Part shown: piece after piece, positions 1-7,438 of the stretch
Layout of the letters: every line of letters starts with the position of its first letter
How positions within the stretch are numbered: position 1 is the stretch's first letter
The notes under the pieces: generated by a model
The model's input: the letters and a program-made list of their open reading frames with translations, nothing else
What the model was told of the DNA's origin: nothing
Database searches by the model: none
Source: a virus
Length of the DNA stretch: 32,478 bases
IMG/VR virus record: IMGVR_UViG_3300017963_000561
Coordinates: 1-32,478 of that record
Strand: one strand, 5' to 3'
Made by a program: the position numbers and the translations under genes

Positions 1-1
1 A

Positions 2-220
2 GAATGTTTAAATATTTATAATTATGAACTATTTCAATACAATATAACTTTTACAGATTATCACATTAGTATTGGCTGTATTCAAATGTTGGCTCCTGAG
101 TGGTTGGAAGTGGGGATTGAAGATGCAAAAGAAATGGGACTTGATAGGGAATATTATCAAGATGTTAAAGAATTATTGAAATCATTAATTTCTATTATTT
201 ACAATAAGCCTTTAATTTAA
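2..220 (+). CDS. Hypothetical protein, 5' end cut by window edge
   Basis: An open frame runs from the first bases to a TAA at 218-220 and gives about 72 residues of normal-looking protein, ending in EYYQDVKELLKSLISIIYNK. Its start lies outside the window. It is in the same direction as the genes that follow, and 25 bases separate it from the next start. The visible part is mixed acidic/aromatic with no motif I recognise and no membrane segment. The other forward frame starting at base 1 closes quickly, which supports this frame. Function unknown. Confidence 0.6.
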   Translation, partial: ECLNIYNYELFQYNITFTDYHISIGCIQMLAPEWLEVGIEDAKEMGLDREYYQDVKELLKSLISIIYNKPLI

Positions 221-245
221 TGATAAATATTTGTAGGAGATATTT

Positions 246-446
246 ATGACAGAGCAAGAAGTATATAGTATTGTTAAAGAGAATATCTCCGGTGAGCAAA
301 TGCCTAAATTTATTCAGAGGTTACTTAGAGATGAGTTGGAAGAAGTTAAAAGGACTATTGAAAAAACTAAAAAGCTCTCCGAATCCCAAGGAACTGCCTT
401 GGGTAAAGCCGCTCTCGGAACCTTCTTTGGCTATCCGCTTGATTGA
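246..446 (+). CDS. Small hypothetical charged helical protein
   Basis: Sixty-six residues. The ATG at 246 follows a strong ribosome site, AGGAGA, five bases upstream. The middle (about residues 18-46) is rich in Glu, Lys and Arg and should be helical; the end is Gly/Ala/Phe-rich. No signal peptide and no known domain. Its last 8 bases overlap the TTG at 439 proposed as start of the M15 peptidase, so translation may be coupled. The alternative frame over this stretch looks like an out-of-frame shadow. Alternatively it and the peptidase were once one gene, or are joined by frameshifting; I see no classical slippery site in the right phase. Confidence 0.55.
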   Translation: MTEQEVYSIVKENISGEQMPKFIQRLLRDELEEVKRTIEKTKKLSESQGTALGKAALGTFFGYPLD

Positions 447-855
447 GGACAAAGAGTATTACGTGTGGCAAAAGGGTAATCGCCACATGCTCACTGATAA
501 TTTCAATTCCGTAGAATTTGAGTGTAGCTGCTCCAATCCTCTCTGCGTTGAGCAACGTATTTCCAAAGAATTAGTTGCCAATCTTCAGGCCATTCGAAGT
601 ACACTTAGTATTGATATTGTGGTGCTTAGTGGTTTTCGGTGCGAGTGGAAACAGGCCGAGCTTAAAAGACGAGGATATAAGACTGCTCGTAAATCTCAAC
701 ATCTTTTAGGCAATGCGGCAGATGTGCAAGTAAGGCCCCATAATCGAGATAAATTTAATAATATGATTGATACTTTTTTCGTAGCAAAGGGCTGGGCCGA
801 CAGTTGGGTACATGTAGATATGAGAGAGGATAAAGAGAGAATTTGGTATTATTAA
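439..855 (+). CDS. M15-family peptidase, probable endolysin
   Basis: Cuts peptide bonds in peptidoglycan (D-Ala-D-Ala carboxypeptidase/L-Ala-D-Glu endopeptidase fold) and is the likely lysis enzyme. The domain opens with LTDNFNSVEFECSC, then has GFRC, the zinc motif SQHLLGNAAD and the closing WVHVDM. Counting from the TTG at 439, the zinc ligands would be His88, Asp95 and His125 in a 138-residue protein, the size of a minimal M15 domain. The frame is open upstream to a TTG at 271, with an ATG at 331 preceded by AGAGG, but those starts would overlap the well-supported upstream gene heavily. The start is therefore uncertain; family assignment is firm. No signal peptide is seen, so export would need a holin. 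Confidence 0.85.
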   Translation: MIEDKEYYVWQKGNRHMLTDNFNSVEFECSCSNPLCVEQRISKELVANLQAIRSTLSIDIVVLSGFRCEWKQAELKRRGYKTARKSQHLLGNAADVQVRPHNRDKFNNMIDTFFVAKGWADSWVHVDMREDKERIWYY

Positions 856-856
856 T

Positions 857-1279
857 ATGTCTAAGAAAAAGCGCGCATATAAACGAAAAAAAGTAAAGGT
901 TGTAGAGGAGTCTACCCCAGCAAAGAATATTATGGAATGGTTCCTTTATCCTCTTTTTGATTCTCAAATTAGCCTAGAATATAAGCAGTGGCTTGATTTT
1001 GTGTTTAAAGCAGATGAGCGCCCTATTCTAGTTTTTACAGTTAAAAATGATTTTTGGATTAAAGCCAATATATATATAACGGCCATCAGTCACATGAAAA
1101 TGCAAAGGCCTAATAAAGTTAAAAAAGGAACACTTGTCTTTGCTAGATTTGATCGGCAACAGCGACATAAGATTGATCTTGAGGTTCAAACGGGAAGAGG
1201 GGGCAGAACAAGAGTACTTCATATTAATCGAACCCAATGGATAGATATTAGACCTAATTTGGAACTAAAGGATATATAA
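857..1279 (+). CDS. Hypothetical basic protein
   Basis: A 140-residue protein starting one base after the endolysin stop. The first 15 residues are very basic (SKKKRAYKRKKVKV), followed by a mixed alpha/beta body with many aromatic residues and a Gly/Arg-rich stretch GRGGRTR near residue 118. The basic start and Arg-Gly stretch suggest nucleic-acid contact, but that is inference; no named domain is visible. Its last base is the first base of the DNA polymerase ATG (TAATG overlap), so the two are probably translated together. Confidence 0.6.
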   Translation: MSKKKRAYKRKKVKVVEESTPAKNIMEWFLYPLFDSQISLEYKQWLDFVFKADERPILVFTVKNDFWIKANIYITAISHMKMQRPNKVKKGTLVFARFDRQQRHKIDLEVQTGRGGRTRVLHINRTQWIDIRPNLELKDI

Positions 1280-3225
1280 TGGAAATTCCCGTTGTATCAT
1301 TAGATATTGAAACTAAATGTAATGTAAAAGACTGTATCGGCAAATCCTGTCGCCACGGCTTAAGTCCCTTTACTAGTGATTTTATGTCAGCCGCGATTTA
1401 TACAAAATTACCCAAAGAGTATCAAGTTGTTTTCCATTCTTTAGCCGAACTGAAAAATTGGATTAATGAGCATCCCGCAACTAATTATTTAGGACAAAAT
1501 TTTAAGTTTGATATTAATTATCTCTTTCATAAAGACGTAGAAATTCCTCTTGATAGATGGGTACATGACACACAGGGAATGGCTGCAGCCGCACTGATAA
1601 AGGTGCCTAAGGAATACCAAGAGGCCTATGAGGCCCGCCGAATGGAAATTAATAAGTTGCCAGATACAAAGCAAACTATTAGGCAAGAGCGGGGTAGATA
1701 TGGACTAAAGCTTATGGCCCCCTATTTTCTTGGTATTGATGCTTATTGGGAACGTTTGGGTCATGAAAGTGACGAATATGTTATAAAGGATGCTAAGTAT
1801 ACTTATGAATTGGCGGAATTCTTTTTAAAACATTTACAAGAAACCGGAACTTATCAGTTTTATTCTGAGTATTTAATGCCATGGTCGAAGACACTCACAT
1901 TAGTAGAACGTACAGGTATTACACTTGATATGCAAGAACTTAAAAGTCAAACTTTAGACGCCAAATCTGGACTGGAATATGCAGAGACAGCACTTAAAGT
2001 TACTTGGGCCGAAGGCTTAAAGGCCTTTAAGAGTAAGCAAATAAAAGAACGTCAAGAAGAAAGGGATGAGTATTATAAGATAAAGCTTGCAGAGGATTTG
2101 GCCAAGCGTGGGAATTTAGATGCCAAAAAACTTGCTAAACGAAAGGCCTATTATGCAAATTTAAAAGTTAAAGCATTAGCTAAACCTGTAGATGAATTTA
2201 ATTTTTCTAGTCCTGCACATATGACGTGGTTGCTGCGAGATTATTTTAGTTATGATATTGTTAACACTAAAGGAGATGAGAGTACTGGTGTTGAGGTTTT
2301 AGAACGATTGAGTGAACAGGATGATAATATTAAGCAATATTTAGCATATCGAAAACACAATAAAGCAGTTACAGCTTTTTATGATAAATATGCAAAAATG
2401 CATCATAATGGGGTTATCTATTGCAATTTTAATCAACACGGCACACGTACCGGACGTACTAGTAGTAGTCATCCTAATATGCAACAAGTGCCAGAAAATA
2501 TGCATAAACTTTTTGTAGCTCGTCCAGGACATTTACTTGCCTGCTATGATATGACAGCTATCGAAACTATGCTTATTGCTTATTTTACACAAGACCCCAT
2601 ACTTCTTAATATCATATTTGAAGGGCATGATTTTCATGGATCTAATGCTAAGATCTATTTTCCTGAAATTAATTGTCACCCTAATGAAGTAAAAGAGAAA
2701 TATCCGAAAGAGCGTGCATTTGCTAAAAAATTGGGATATGCTTTATTTTACGGAGCAGGTAAAGGTCGTATTATGCTAGAGTCTATAGCTGCGGGCTATA
2801 ATTGGTCAGAGATCAGATGTAAAGAGATTGCAGATAATTTTAGATGTCAATATCAAACTGTTATGGATTTTAAAAGGCAATTAGATGAGCGTGTAAAATA
2901 TGAACCAATCAGCAATCCCTTTGGTCGAAAACATTTTTTTGAAGATTTATCTGATGTATATATGAAAAATTTTAATACACTCGTTCAAGGTACAGCATCA
3001 GATTTAGTTCAAAATTCCGCCCATAAAATTCAAACAAGTAAAGAATTTACGGCACAAGTTCTTTTATTTGTACACGATGAGTTGGTAATAGAATTTTCAG
3101 AAGAGCAACGCGAATTGGCTGAAAAATGGATACCATTTTATATGACTGACTATAACTTTGACACTCCGAGGGGCCGACTGCCGTTAAAAGTGGAGGGTGG
3201 GGTTGCTAAATACTGGAAGAAGTAG
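1279..3225 (+). CDS. polA-like: Family A DNA polymerase with 3'-5' exonuclease
   Basis: Replicative phage DNA polymerase, 648 residues, T7-like in scale. The N-terminal proofreading domain carries DIE (Asp9/Glu11), NFKFD (Asn74/Asp78) and YVIKD (Tyr167/Asp171). The polymerase domain has RTGRTSSSHPNMQQVP, motif A YDMTAIE (Asp424/Glu429), the O-helix RAFAKKLGYALFYG (Arg479, Lys483, Tyr487, Tyr491) and motif C VHDE (His599-Glu601). All catalytic positions are present. Tyr487 aligns with E. coli Pol I Phe762, the site where T7 polymerase also has Tyr. Motif A departs from the usual DYSQIE. No 5' nuclease domain is present. The ATG overlaps the preceding stop by one base. Confidence 0.96.
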   Translation: MEIPVVSLDIETKCNVKDCIGKSCRHGLSPFTSDFMSAAIYTKLPKEYQVVFHSLAELKNWINEHPATNYLGQNFKFDINYLFHKDVEIPLDRWVHDTQGMAAAALIKVPKEYQEAYEARRMEINKLPDTKQTIRQERGRYGLKLMAPYFLGIDAYWERLGHESDEYVIKDAKYTYELAEFFLKHLQETGTYQFYSEYLMPWSKTLTLVERTGITLDMQELKSQTLDAKSGLEYAETALKVTWAEGLKAFKSKQIKERQEERDEYYKIKLAEDLAKRGNLDAKKLAKRKAYYANLKVKALAKPVDEFNFSSPAHMTWLLRDYFSYDIVNTKGDESTGVEVLERLSEQDDNIKQYLAYRKHNKAVTAFYDKYAKMHHNGVIYCNFNQHGTRTGRTSSSHPNMQQVPENMHKLFVARPGHLLACYDMTAIETMLIAYFTQDPILLNIIFEGHDFHGSNAKIYFPEINCHPNEVKEKYPKERAFAKKLGYALFYGAGKGRIMLESIAAGYNWSEIRCKEIADNFRCQYQTVMDFKRQLDERVKYEPISNPFGRKHFFEDLSDVYMKNFNTLVQGTASDLVQNSAHKIQTSKEFTAQVLLFVHDELVIEFSEEQRELAEKWIPFYMTDYNFDTPRGRLPLKVEGGVAKYWKK

Positions 3226-3226
3226 A

Positions 3227-3481
3227 ATGGCATATAACAAGAAATACCTATATGGCTGTTCCGTATGGGTACAGTGGTATACAAAACGCGTGCCAAGATT
3301 TGAGCTATTTGATTATACAGGACAAAATAAGGGAAGGGGTGTATACTACTTTAGGTCGCGGACTGAGGATACGCTACTGATTAAGACCTTTGCGGAGCTT
3401 CAGTCTCCAGGCTTTGGCCCCTTTCTTATTGATTTGAGGAAGTTGGAGAAATGTGTTGACAATGTAACTCAGATGAGGTAA
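3227..3481 (+). CDS. Hypothetical protein
   Basis: Eighty-four residues from the ATG at 3227, one base after the polymerase stop; the same frame is open a little further upstream inside the polymerase gene, but a start there would be out-of-frame overlap. GAAG just upstream may serve as ribosome site. The protein is rich in Tyr, Arg and Phe with repeated beta-like stretches and no Cys cluster, signal or membrane segment. I do not recognise a family. Its position between polymerase and the lysis-like pair gives no firm clue. Confidence 0.6.
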   Translation: MAYNKKYLYGCSVWVQWYTKRVPRFELFDYTGQNKGRGVYYFRSRTEDTLLIKTFAELQSPGFGPFLIDLRKLEKCVDNVTQMR

Positions 3482-3490
3482 GATAAAATT

Positions 3491-3757
3491 ATGTCTACAT
3501 TTAAGAAGTTACTATTATATTGTGGGATTGCGGTTGTTGGGCTTTTTATTTTGACATTTGGAATTAATTCGTGTAGATTGAAACAGGCGCTTTTGAATTT
3601 ATTAAAAGCTAAGCACGACTTAGAGCTAGAGAAAACTGAGAAAAAGAAAGCTGTGCTTAAGGCCAAGATTAAAGAAGTCGAGGGAAAACGACGTGATGCG
3701 GTGGCTAGTTATCGTAAGTATATTAAGTCTGTTAACTCTGCCAGCAAGAGCCAATGA
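3491..3757 (+). CDS. Membrane-anchored coiled-coil protein, i-spanin (Rz)-like
   Basis: Eighty-eight residues. One membrane segment at about residues 7-26 (LLYCGIAVVGLFILTFGI) is followed by a highly charged Lys/Glu helix (about 30-75) expected to form a coiled coil. This N-in, periplasmic-helix layout is that of inner-membrane spanins such as lambda Rz. The next gene, a secreted protein, starts inside it in another frame, as with Rz/Rz1. Known of the family: spanins fuse inner and outer membranes at lysis. Against it, the partner has no lipobox. Could instead be an unrelated small membrane protein. Confidence 0.6.
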   Translation: MSTFKKLLLYCGIAVVGLFILTFGINSCRLKQALLNLLKAKHDLELEKTEKKKAVLKAKIKEVEGKRRDAVASYRKYIKSVNSASKSQ

Positions 3758-3989
3758 TACAGAGGCGCTAGGGCTTTGCGATAAGGCTCTAACGTTATGT
3801 GAAGAAGAGTTAAAGCTTAAGAATTCCTATATTAAAGCGCAGGATGAGACTATTACTATTCTTATTAAACAACGCAATGAGGCCTACGAGGAGGCTGGAA
3901 AAAACTTCTCAGCCGTACCTTGGTATGTCTGGACCATTACCGGTGTAGCTGCGGGCCTTGTATTAGGACATACAGTGGTGTTTAAATGA
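3696..3989 (+). CDS. Secreted protein with C-terminal membrane segment, possible spanin partner
   Basis: Ninety-seven residues from the ATG at 3696, with GAGGG upstream; a GTG three bases earlier is possible. It begins with a clean signal peptide (SILSLLTLPARA, cleavage likely before Asn20), then a Cys-containing charged helix with CDKALTLCEEELK, then a C-terminal membrane segment at about 77-95 (WYVWTITGVAAGLVL). Its first 62 bases lie inside the preceding gene in another frame. No lipobox Cys follows the signal, so it is not a classical Rz1. The predicted orientation would place the helix in the periplasm tethered at its C end. Its stop overlaps the next ATG by four bases. Confidence 0.6.
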   Translation: MRWLVIVSILSLLTLPARANDTEALGLCDKALTLCEEELKLKNSYIKAQDETITILIKQRNEAYEEAGKNFSAVPWYVWTITGVAAGLVLGHTVVFK

Positions 3990-4588
3990 TTAAGCCAGGA
4001 TTAGCAGCAGATTCATGGGTTGAGTATTGGTTTGAATATGGTGTTGATATTAAAGCGCGCCGTGTTTTTATTGGCGCCAATCTTTCTCAGCGTGAGGATC
4101 AAGAAGTCGATTTAAACATGTCTGAATTTGTAATTAAGGGCCTGTTGCTACTTGACAGCATGAATACTGACCCCATTGATGTTATTATTAATTGCACTGG
4201 CGGAGATGAGTACTCCGGCATGGGAATCTATGATGCAATTCAGTCATGTAAAAGCTATGTAACTGCAAAGGTATATGGGTCAGCCATGAGCATGGGCTCT
4301 ATTATATTTCAAGCTGCAGATGAGCGCCTTATCTCAGCCAACTCTAAAATAATGATTCATTATGGCACGGCCATTGCTACAGGTGATATGCACGACTTGG
4401 ACAATGAGCGTTGGGCTTTAGAGAGCAAAAAGTTTAGAAAGCAGATGGAAGACCTTTATTTAAAACACATTAAGGAAAAGCATCCTCAGTTTCCTCGAGA
4501 TAAGTTGAAGGAGATGTTAAAGTTCGATACGATATTAACAGCCCAAGAGACAATAAGATTGGGCCTTGCAGATGGGATTATTGGATGA
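3986..4588 (+). CDS. clpP-like: ClpP-type serine protease
   Basis: Two hundred residues with a full ClpP-like triad: Ser102 in YGSAMSMGS, His125 in KIMIHYG and Asp181 in KFDTILTAQE. The end TAQETIRLGLADGII matches the family's usual final motif. The substrate-groove Gly-rich strand NCTGGDEYSGMGIYDAI is also present. In phages such proteins often mature the capsid or trim scaffold, but this copy lies in the replication set on the other strand from the capsid genes. It may therefore act as capsid protease in trans or act on host or early proteins; the sequence does not decide. ATGA overlaps join it to both neighbours. Confidence 0.9.
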   Translation: MIKPGLAADSWVEYWFEYGVDIKARRVFIGANLSQREDQEVDLNMSEFVIKGLLLLDSMNTDPIDVIINCTGGDEYSGMGIYDAIQSCKSYVTAKVYGSAMSMGSIIFQAADERLISANSKIMIHYGTAIATGDMHDLDNERWALESKKFRKQMEDLYLKHIKEKHPQFPRDKLKEMLKFDTILTAQETIRLGLADGIIG

Positions 4589-5736
4589 GTAAAGTTAAAG
4601 TACTAGGCCCCCCAGTTGGCTATACAGATCTTTTAGATCATGCCATTACAGAGAAGCTTGAGAAGCGGCGAGCTGCCATTAAGGCCGGGGAAACGGATAA
4701 CTACTTCCCCCTTAGGCCCTCGGCCGCAGGCTTTTGTGGCCGTAGGCTGGCTTATAGCCTTATGGAGTACCATAGATATGCAGACTATGATATTCCCATC
4801 TACTCCCCTCGAACCGAACGAATCTTTGAGATGGGACATGCTGTTGAATATTCTATCCTTAAGCAATTTGGACAAGTAAAAATTGTAAGGACTAAGTATA
4901 AGCAGGCCCCATGTGACTGCCTTTATTTAGAGCCCCTTACGCCAAAAGGTGCGGCCCAGCTCATTGAGGGCTCCTGCGATGCCTGCTTTATGAGCGAGAC
5001 CTATAAGGCCGTTATGGATGTTAAATCCGTTAAAGACGGCTTTTCAAAGTTTTACCCGACCAGGTGGACCGAGACGCTGCAGAAGCTGGCTAAATGTAAG
5101 ACAGCTGTACAGCTTACTGAAACCGCCTTTTATGTAGATGACATTGAGGCTTTCTTGGAGGAATACCATGATTCTTTTTTGGCAGATAATATTTTTCAGC
5201 TTAATCTTTATGCTATGTCAGATTTTATTCGACTAAGAGGAATAGATCACGCTGTCATTTATAAGTATAACAAGAATGATAGCAGCCATTATGAGCTGCG
5301 ATTTAAGCCTTCTGAGGCCCTTGCACAAAAGGTGGTTGAGAAGTTCAATTTAGTTAATAGGTGTGTGTCTGAGGAGAAGCCTGAGGATGTGCCTAGAGAT
5401 TCTGGTCTAGGCTCTCAGCGCTGCGCATTCTGTGACTATAGCAAGCTTTGCTATCCAAATAAGAACTCTCTCAAAGAGTATTTCAAGACCTGGCCCAAGA
5501 AGAAATGGCCCACAGATATTGATCGTATTCAAGAAGAGGGGCTACCGGAACTATTTGAGCAATATGAGATTAATCAGGAGGCGACAGACTATAATAAAAA
5601 GCTTGAGGAAAAGATTCTTTTTCTTTTAGAAAACCATAAGGTTCAAAAGGTTAAGCTTGCGAATGGGCATGTATATGAGGTGAAGTTTCTAAAAACACCC
5701 AAGGAGCATCTGGAGCTTAGAAGGACTAAAATATGA
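4585..5736 (+). CDS. Cas4/RecB-like PD-(D/E)XK exonuclease with Fe-S cysteines
   Basis: A 383-residue nuclease of the Cas4/AddB type. His85 (MGHAVE), Asp132 (GSCDACF), Asp145-Val-Lys147 (VMDVKSVK) and Gln205/Tyr209 (QLNLY) form the nuclease core. Cys51 (FCGRRLAY) plus Cys280, Cys283 and Cys289 (RCAFCDYSKLC) match the four-Cys iron-sulfur pattern of Cas4 and AddB. Extra Cys residues at 110, 112, 131 and 134 are unusual. Known relatives trim single-stranded DNA ends in recombination. There are no CRISPR genes nearby, so I infer a replication/recombination role. After the last Cys comes a roughly 95-residue charged helical tail. Starts by ATGA overlap with the ClpP-like gene. Confidence 0.88.
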   Translation: MSKVKVLGPPVGYTDLLDHAITEKLEKRRAAIKAGETDNYFPLRPSAAGFCGRRLAYSLMEYHRYADYDIPIYSPRTERIFEMGHAVEYSILKQFGQVKIVRTKYKQAPCDCLYLEPLTPKGAAQLIEGSCDACFMSETYKAVMDVKSVKDGFSKFYPTRWTETLQKLAKCKTAVQLTETAFYVDDIEAFLEEYHDSFLADNIFQLNLYAMSDFIRLRGIDHAVIYKYNKNDSSHYELRFKPSEALAQKVVEKFNLVNRCVSEEKPEDVPRDSGLGSQRCAFCDYSKLCYPNKNSLKEYFKTWPKKKWPTDIDRIQEEGLPELFEQYEINQEATDYNKKLEEKILFLLENHKVQKVKLANGHVYEVKFLKTPKEHLELRRTKI

Positions 5737-6107
5737 ATGATGTTAAATTAAAGTTTGATTTAAACCCAGATCAACGCCAGTGCATTGCCTTAGCTTACGA
5801 CTTAGCCGTTAAATCTTTAGGGCCCGTAAAAGTTGGACGGAATAAGGAGCAAATACATCTACATAGACAGAAGAAGATTGAACTTAAGAAACTAAAGAAA
5901 AAGTTTGATAAGAAGAGCCTTTATGTAAAACTTAAGCCCGCAGAGGTGCGCTATACTATGAACCTAGTAACCATACAGCTTCAAAGTATCGAGGGCGGCT
6001 TTATCACAAAAAAGTTTCAGACTGAGGATCAAAAGAAAAATGCACAGACATTCTATGAGCTATATAAAGGAATCTATAATTATATGAAAGGGCCGGGCGA
6101 GAAATGA
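5733..6107 (+). CDS. Hypothetical basic protein
   Basis: A 124-residue protein coupled by ATGA overlap to the nuclease gene before it and to the gene after it. It is rich in Lys and Leu, mainly helical, with the dense basic stretch KKIELKKLKKKFDKKSLYVK near residues 46-65. No Cys, signal or membrane segment. Tight coupling to a Cas4-like nuclease suggests a DNA-related partner, but this is context only and I know no family for it. Confidence 0.6.
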   Translation: MNDVKLKFDLNPDQRQCIALAYDLAVKSLGPVKVGRNKEQIHLHRQKKIELKKLKKKFDKKSLYVKLKPAEVRYTMNLVTIQLQSIEGGFITKKFQTEDQKKNAQTFYELYKGIYNYMKGPGEK

Positions 6108-6379
6108 CAACTCTATTATTTACCCATAAGTCCACAGGCAATACGTTTTATTTAATACCAAACAATCTGTTTGGTTTTTATTCAATGAATGGAGACACAG
6201 TGCTGACTGCCAATGGGGGCGCAGCTGTTGTAGTCTCTGAGAGTGTAGATGAAGTAGATAGAGCCCTAATGGGCATTCAAGGAGAAAATAATGGCATATC
6301 AGAACTATCAAAACGACCCGGAAAAGGCCCCTCCCGCCGACATGGTGCGGCTAAAAAACGTAAAGCGGGCAAGAAATAA
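6104..6379 (+). CDS. Small hypothetical protein with basic tail
   Basis: Ninety-one residues. The first 60 form a compact beta-rich part (LLFTHKSTGNTFYLIPNNLF, then AVVVSESVDEVDRALMG). The last 25 are very basic (RPGKGPSRRHGAAKKRKAGKK). The basic tail overlaps the next gene by 89 bases in another frame, so part of its composition may be imposed by that gene. Starts by ATGA overlap. A DNA-binding tail is possible; function unknown. Confidence 0.55.
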   Translation: MTTLLFTHKSTGNTFYLIPNNLFGFYSMNGDTVLTANGGAAVVVSESVDEVDRALMGIQGENNGISELSKRPGKGPSRRHGAAKKRKAGKK

Positions 6380-6758
6380 ACATCAAGAAGATGTTGTTTA
6401 TATGAACTTTAGTCCAGAAGAGGCTGCCAGGCTTGCTAATCTTATTGGCGTTACACTGCAGAATCCTCGCGGAGTTAAGCTTGCGCTTAATATTCGTATG
6501 GCTGTTAGTGAGCGAGGAAGCTTTGAATCTGGTTATATGTTTGTTAGCCCTATTCAAGAGTTTAATAAGCAGAGTGGTGGCGGTGGATATGGTTCTCCTG
6601 CGCAGCAACCCTTACCGACAGGTGGCTATGCTCCGCCGTATTCGCAGCCAACGCAACCTGTAATGCCGCAAACAAGTCTCCAAGCCCCTGTTGGAGCAAT
6701 GGTGCCTACTGCTAATTTACAGGATAGAATTAATAAACTTAACCAACAAGGGCAATAA
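6291..6758 (+). CDS. Possible single-strand-binding-like protein with disordered tail
   Basis: A 155-residue protein with a strong ribosome site (AGGAGA) before the ATG, located inside the preceding gene. Residues about 20-90 look like a small folded domain (VVYMNFSPEEAARLANLIG, then ALNIRMAVSERG). From about 93 on it is rich in Gly, Pro, Gln and Ser (QSGGGGYGSPAQQPLPTGG) and likely disordered, ending in a short helix. A folded core plus Gly/Pro/Gln tail in a replication operon recalls single-strand DNA-binding proteins, but I see no clear OB-fold signature and there is no acidic phage-SSB tip, so this is only a suggestion. Confidence 0.6.
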   Translation: MAYQNYQNDPEKAPPADMVRLKNVKRARNKHQEDVVYMNFSPEEAARLANLIGVTLQNPRGVKLALNIRMAVSERGSFESGYMFVSPIQEFNKQSGGGGYGSPAQQPLPTGGYAPPYSQPTQPVMPQTSLQAPVGAMVPTANLQDRINKLNQQGQ

Positions 6759-6760
6759 CT

Positions 6761-7078
6761 GTGAAACCCAAGTCTTCGCCTAAGATCATGAAGGTAACCC
6801 TAGAGGACCTTGCAGTATTAATATTTAATGTTCATCTTGGTTTACAAAACAAGGAGATAGGCTTTGAGGATGCATATAATCATGTTAATGAAATACTTGG
6901 TGAAGTTGATAGGCCAGTTAAACTTAAACGTGAGCATGTAGAATCTATGCTATGGTCAGCGAATTTACTTGACGAACGTGGAGAATTCTGGCACCCTAGA
7001 GGTATGTCCTTTGAAAAATTCACAAAAAGACTTGGACGAAAAAAATTATTCGATAGGCGCTATAATTTATTTACCTAG
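6761..7078 (+). CDS. Hypothetical protein
   Basis: A 105-residue protein. I chose the GTG at 6761, which follows AAGGG by about eight bases; an ATG at 6788 is the alternative. It is mainly helical (VTLEDLAVLIFNVHLG, then REHVESMLWSANLLDE) with a basic end KRLGRKKLFDRRYN. No motif recognised. Two bases separate it from the gene before. Confidence 0.6.
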   Translation: MKPKSSPKIMKVTLEDLAVLIFNVHLGLQNKEIGFEDAYNHVNEILGEVDRPVKLKREHVESMLWSANLLDERGEFWHPRGMSFEKFTKRLGRKKLFDRRYNLFT

Positions 7079-7087
7079 AGGTTAAAT

Positions 7088-7438
7088 ATGGTTGAGAAAT
7101 TAGGCGGAAGAAAAGTGGTACTTGGAATGCTTACTATTCTAATTGCCATTTTAGTGGATATACTGGCCCCAAAAGGTCTCACGGCCAATGTAATGAATCT
7201 ATTGCAGTTTGTGGCCGTTGGCTTTTTTCTGGGCAATGGTATTGAACATGTAGCTGAGGCGATTAAAAAGAAGAAGCCACCTACAAGTATCGATGTAAAA
7301 CCCATTAAAGAGGAAATTGAGAAGGTGGCTCAAGGGCAGCTAGTCTTGGCTCAGCAGGCTCAGGTTAATCAGCAGGGTATTGTTGCTGTCAATAAAACCC
7401 TTCAAGACGCTCTTGGTCCAGTACCTGATGGAAATTAA
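7088..7438 (+). CDS. Holin-like membrane protein
   Basis: A 116-residue protein with ribosome site TAGAGG before the ATG. Two membrane segments are likely, at about residues 10-26 (VVLGMLTILIAILVDIL) and 36-52 (MNLLQFVAVGFFLGNGI), with a short polar turn between. A Lys cluster KKKKPP follows, then a Gln/Val/Ala helix. Two short segments with a charged C-terminal tail are the usual class II holin form. If it is a holin, it would release the M15 endolysin. No similarity to a named holin is claimed; it could also be another small membrane protein. Confidence 0.6.
   Translation: MVEKLGGRKVVLGMLTILIAILVDILAPKGLTANVMNLLQFVAVGFFLGNGIEHVAEAIKKKKPPTSIDVKPIKEEIEKVAQGQLVLAQQAQVNQQGIVAVNKTLQDALGPVPDGN

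Noticed and set aside
361-367. A AAA AAC slippery-type heptamer near the small gene before the endolysin
   Set aside because: It is not in the phase needed for -1 shifting in either reading frame of that stretch.
3456-3484. TTGACA-17-TAAGAT promoter pattern before the spanin-like pair
   Set aside because: The start would fall at or next to the ATG at 3491, leaving no leader for that gene. The match lies inside a coding region and may be chance.
4585-5736. Cas4-like gene as sign of a CRISPR system
   Set aside because: No cas1, cas2 or effector genes and no array of spaced repeats are seen anywhere in the window.
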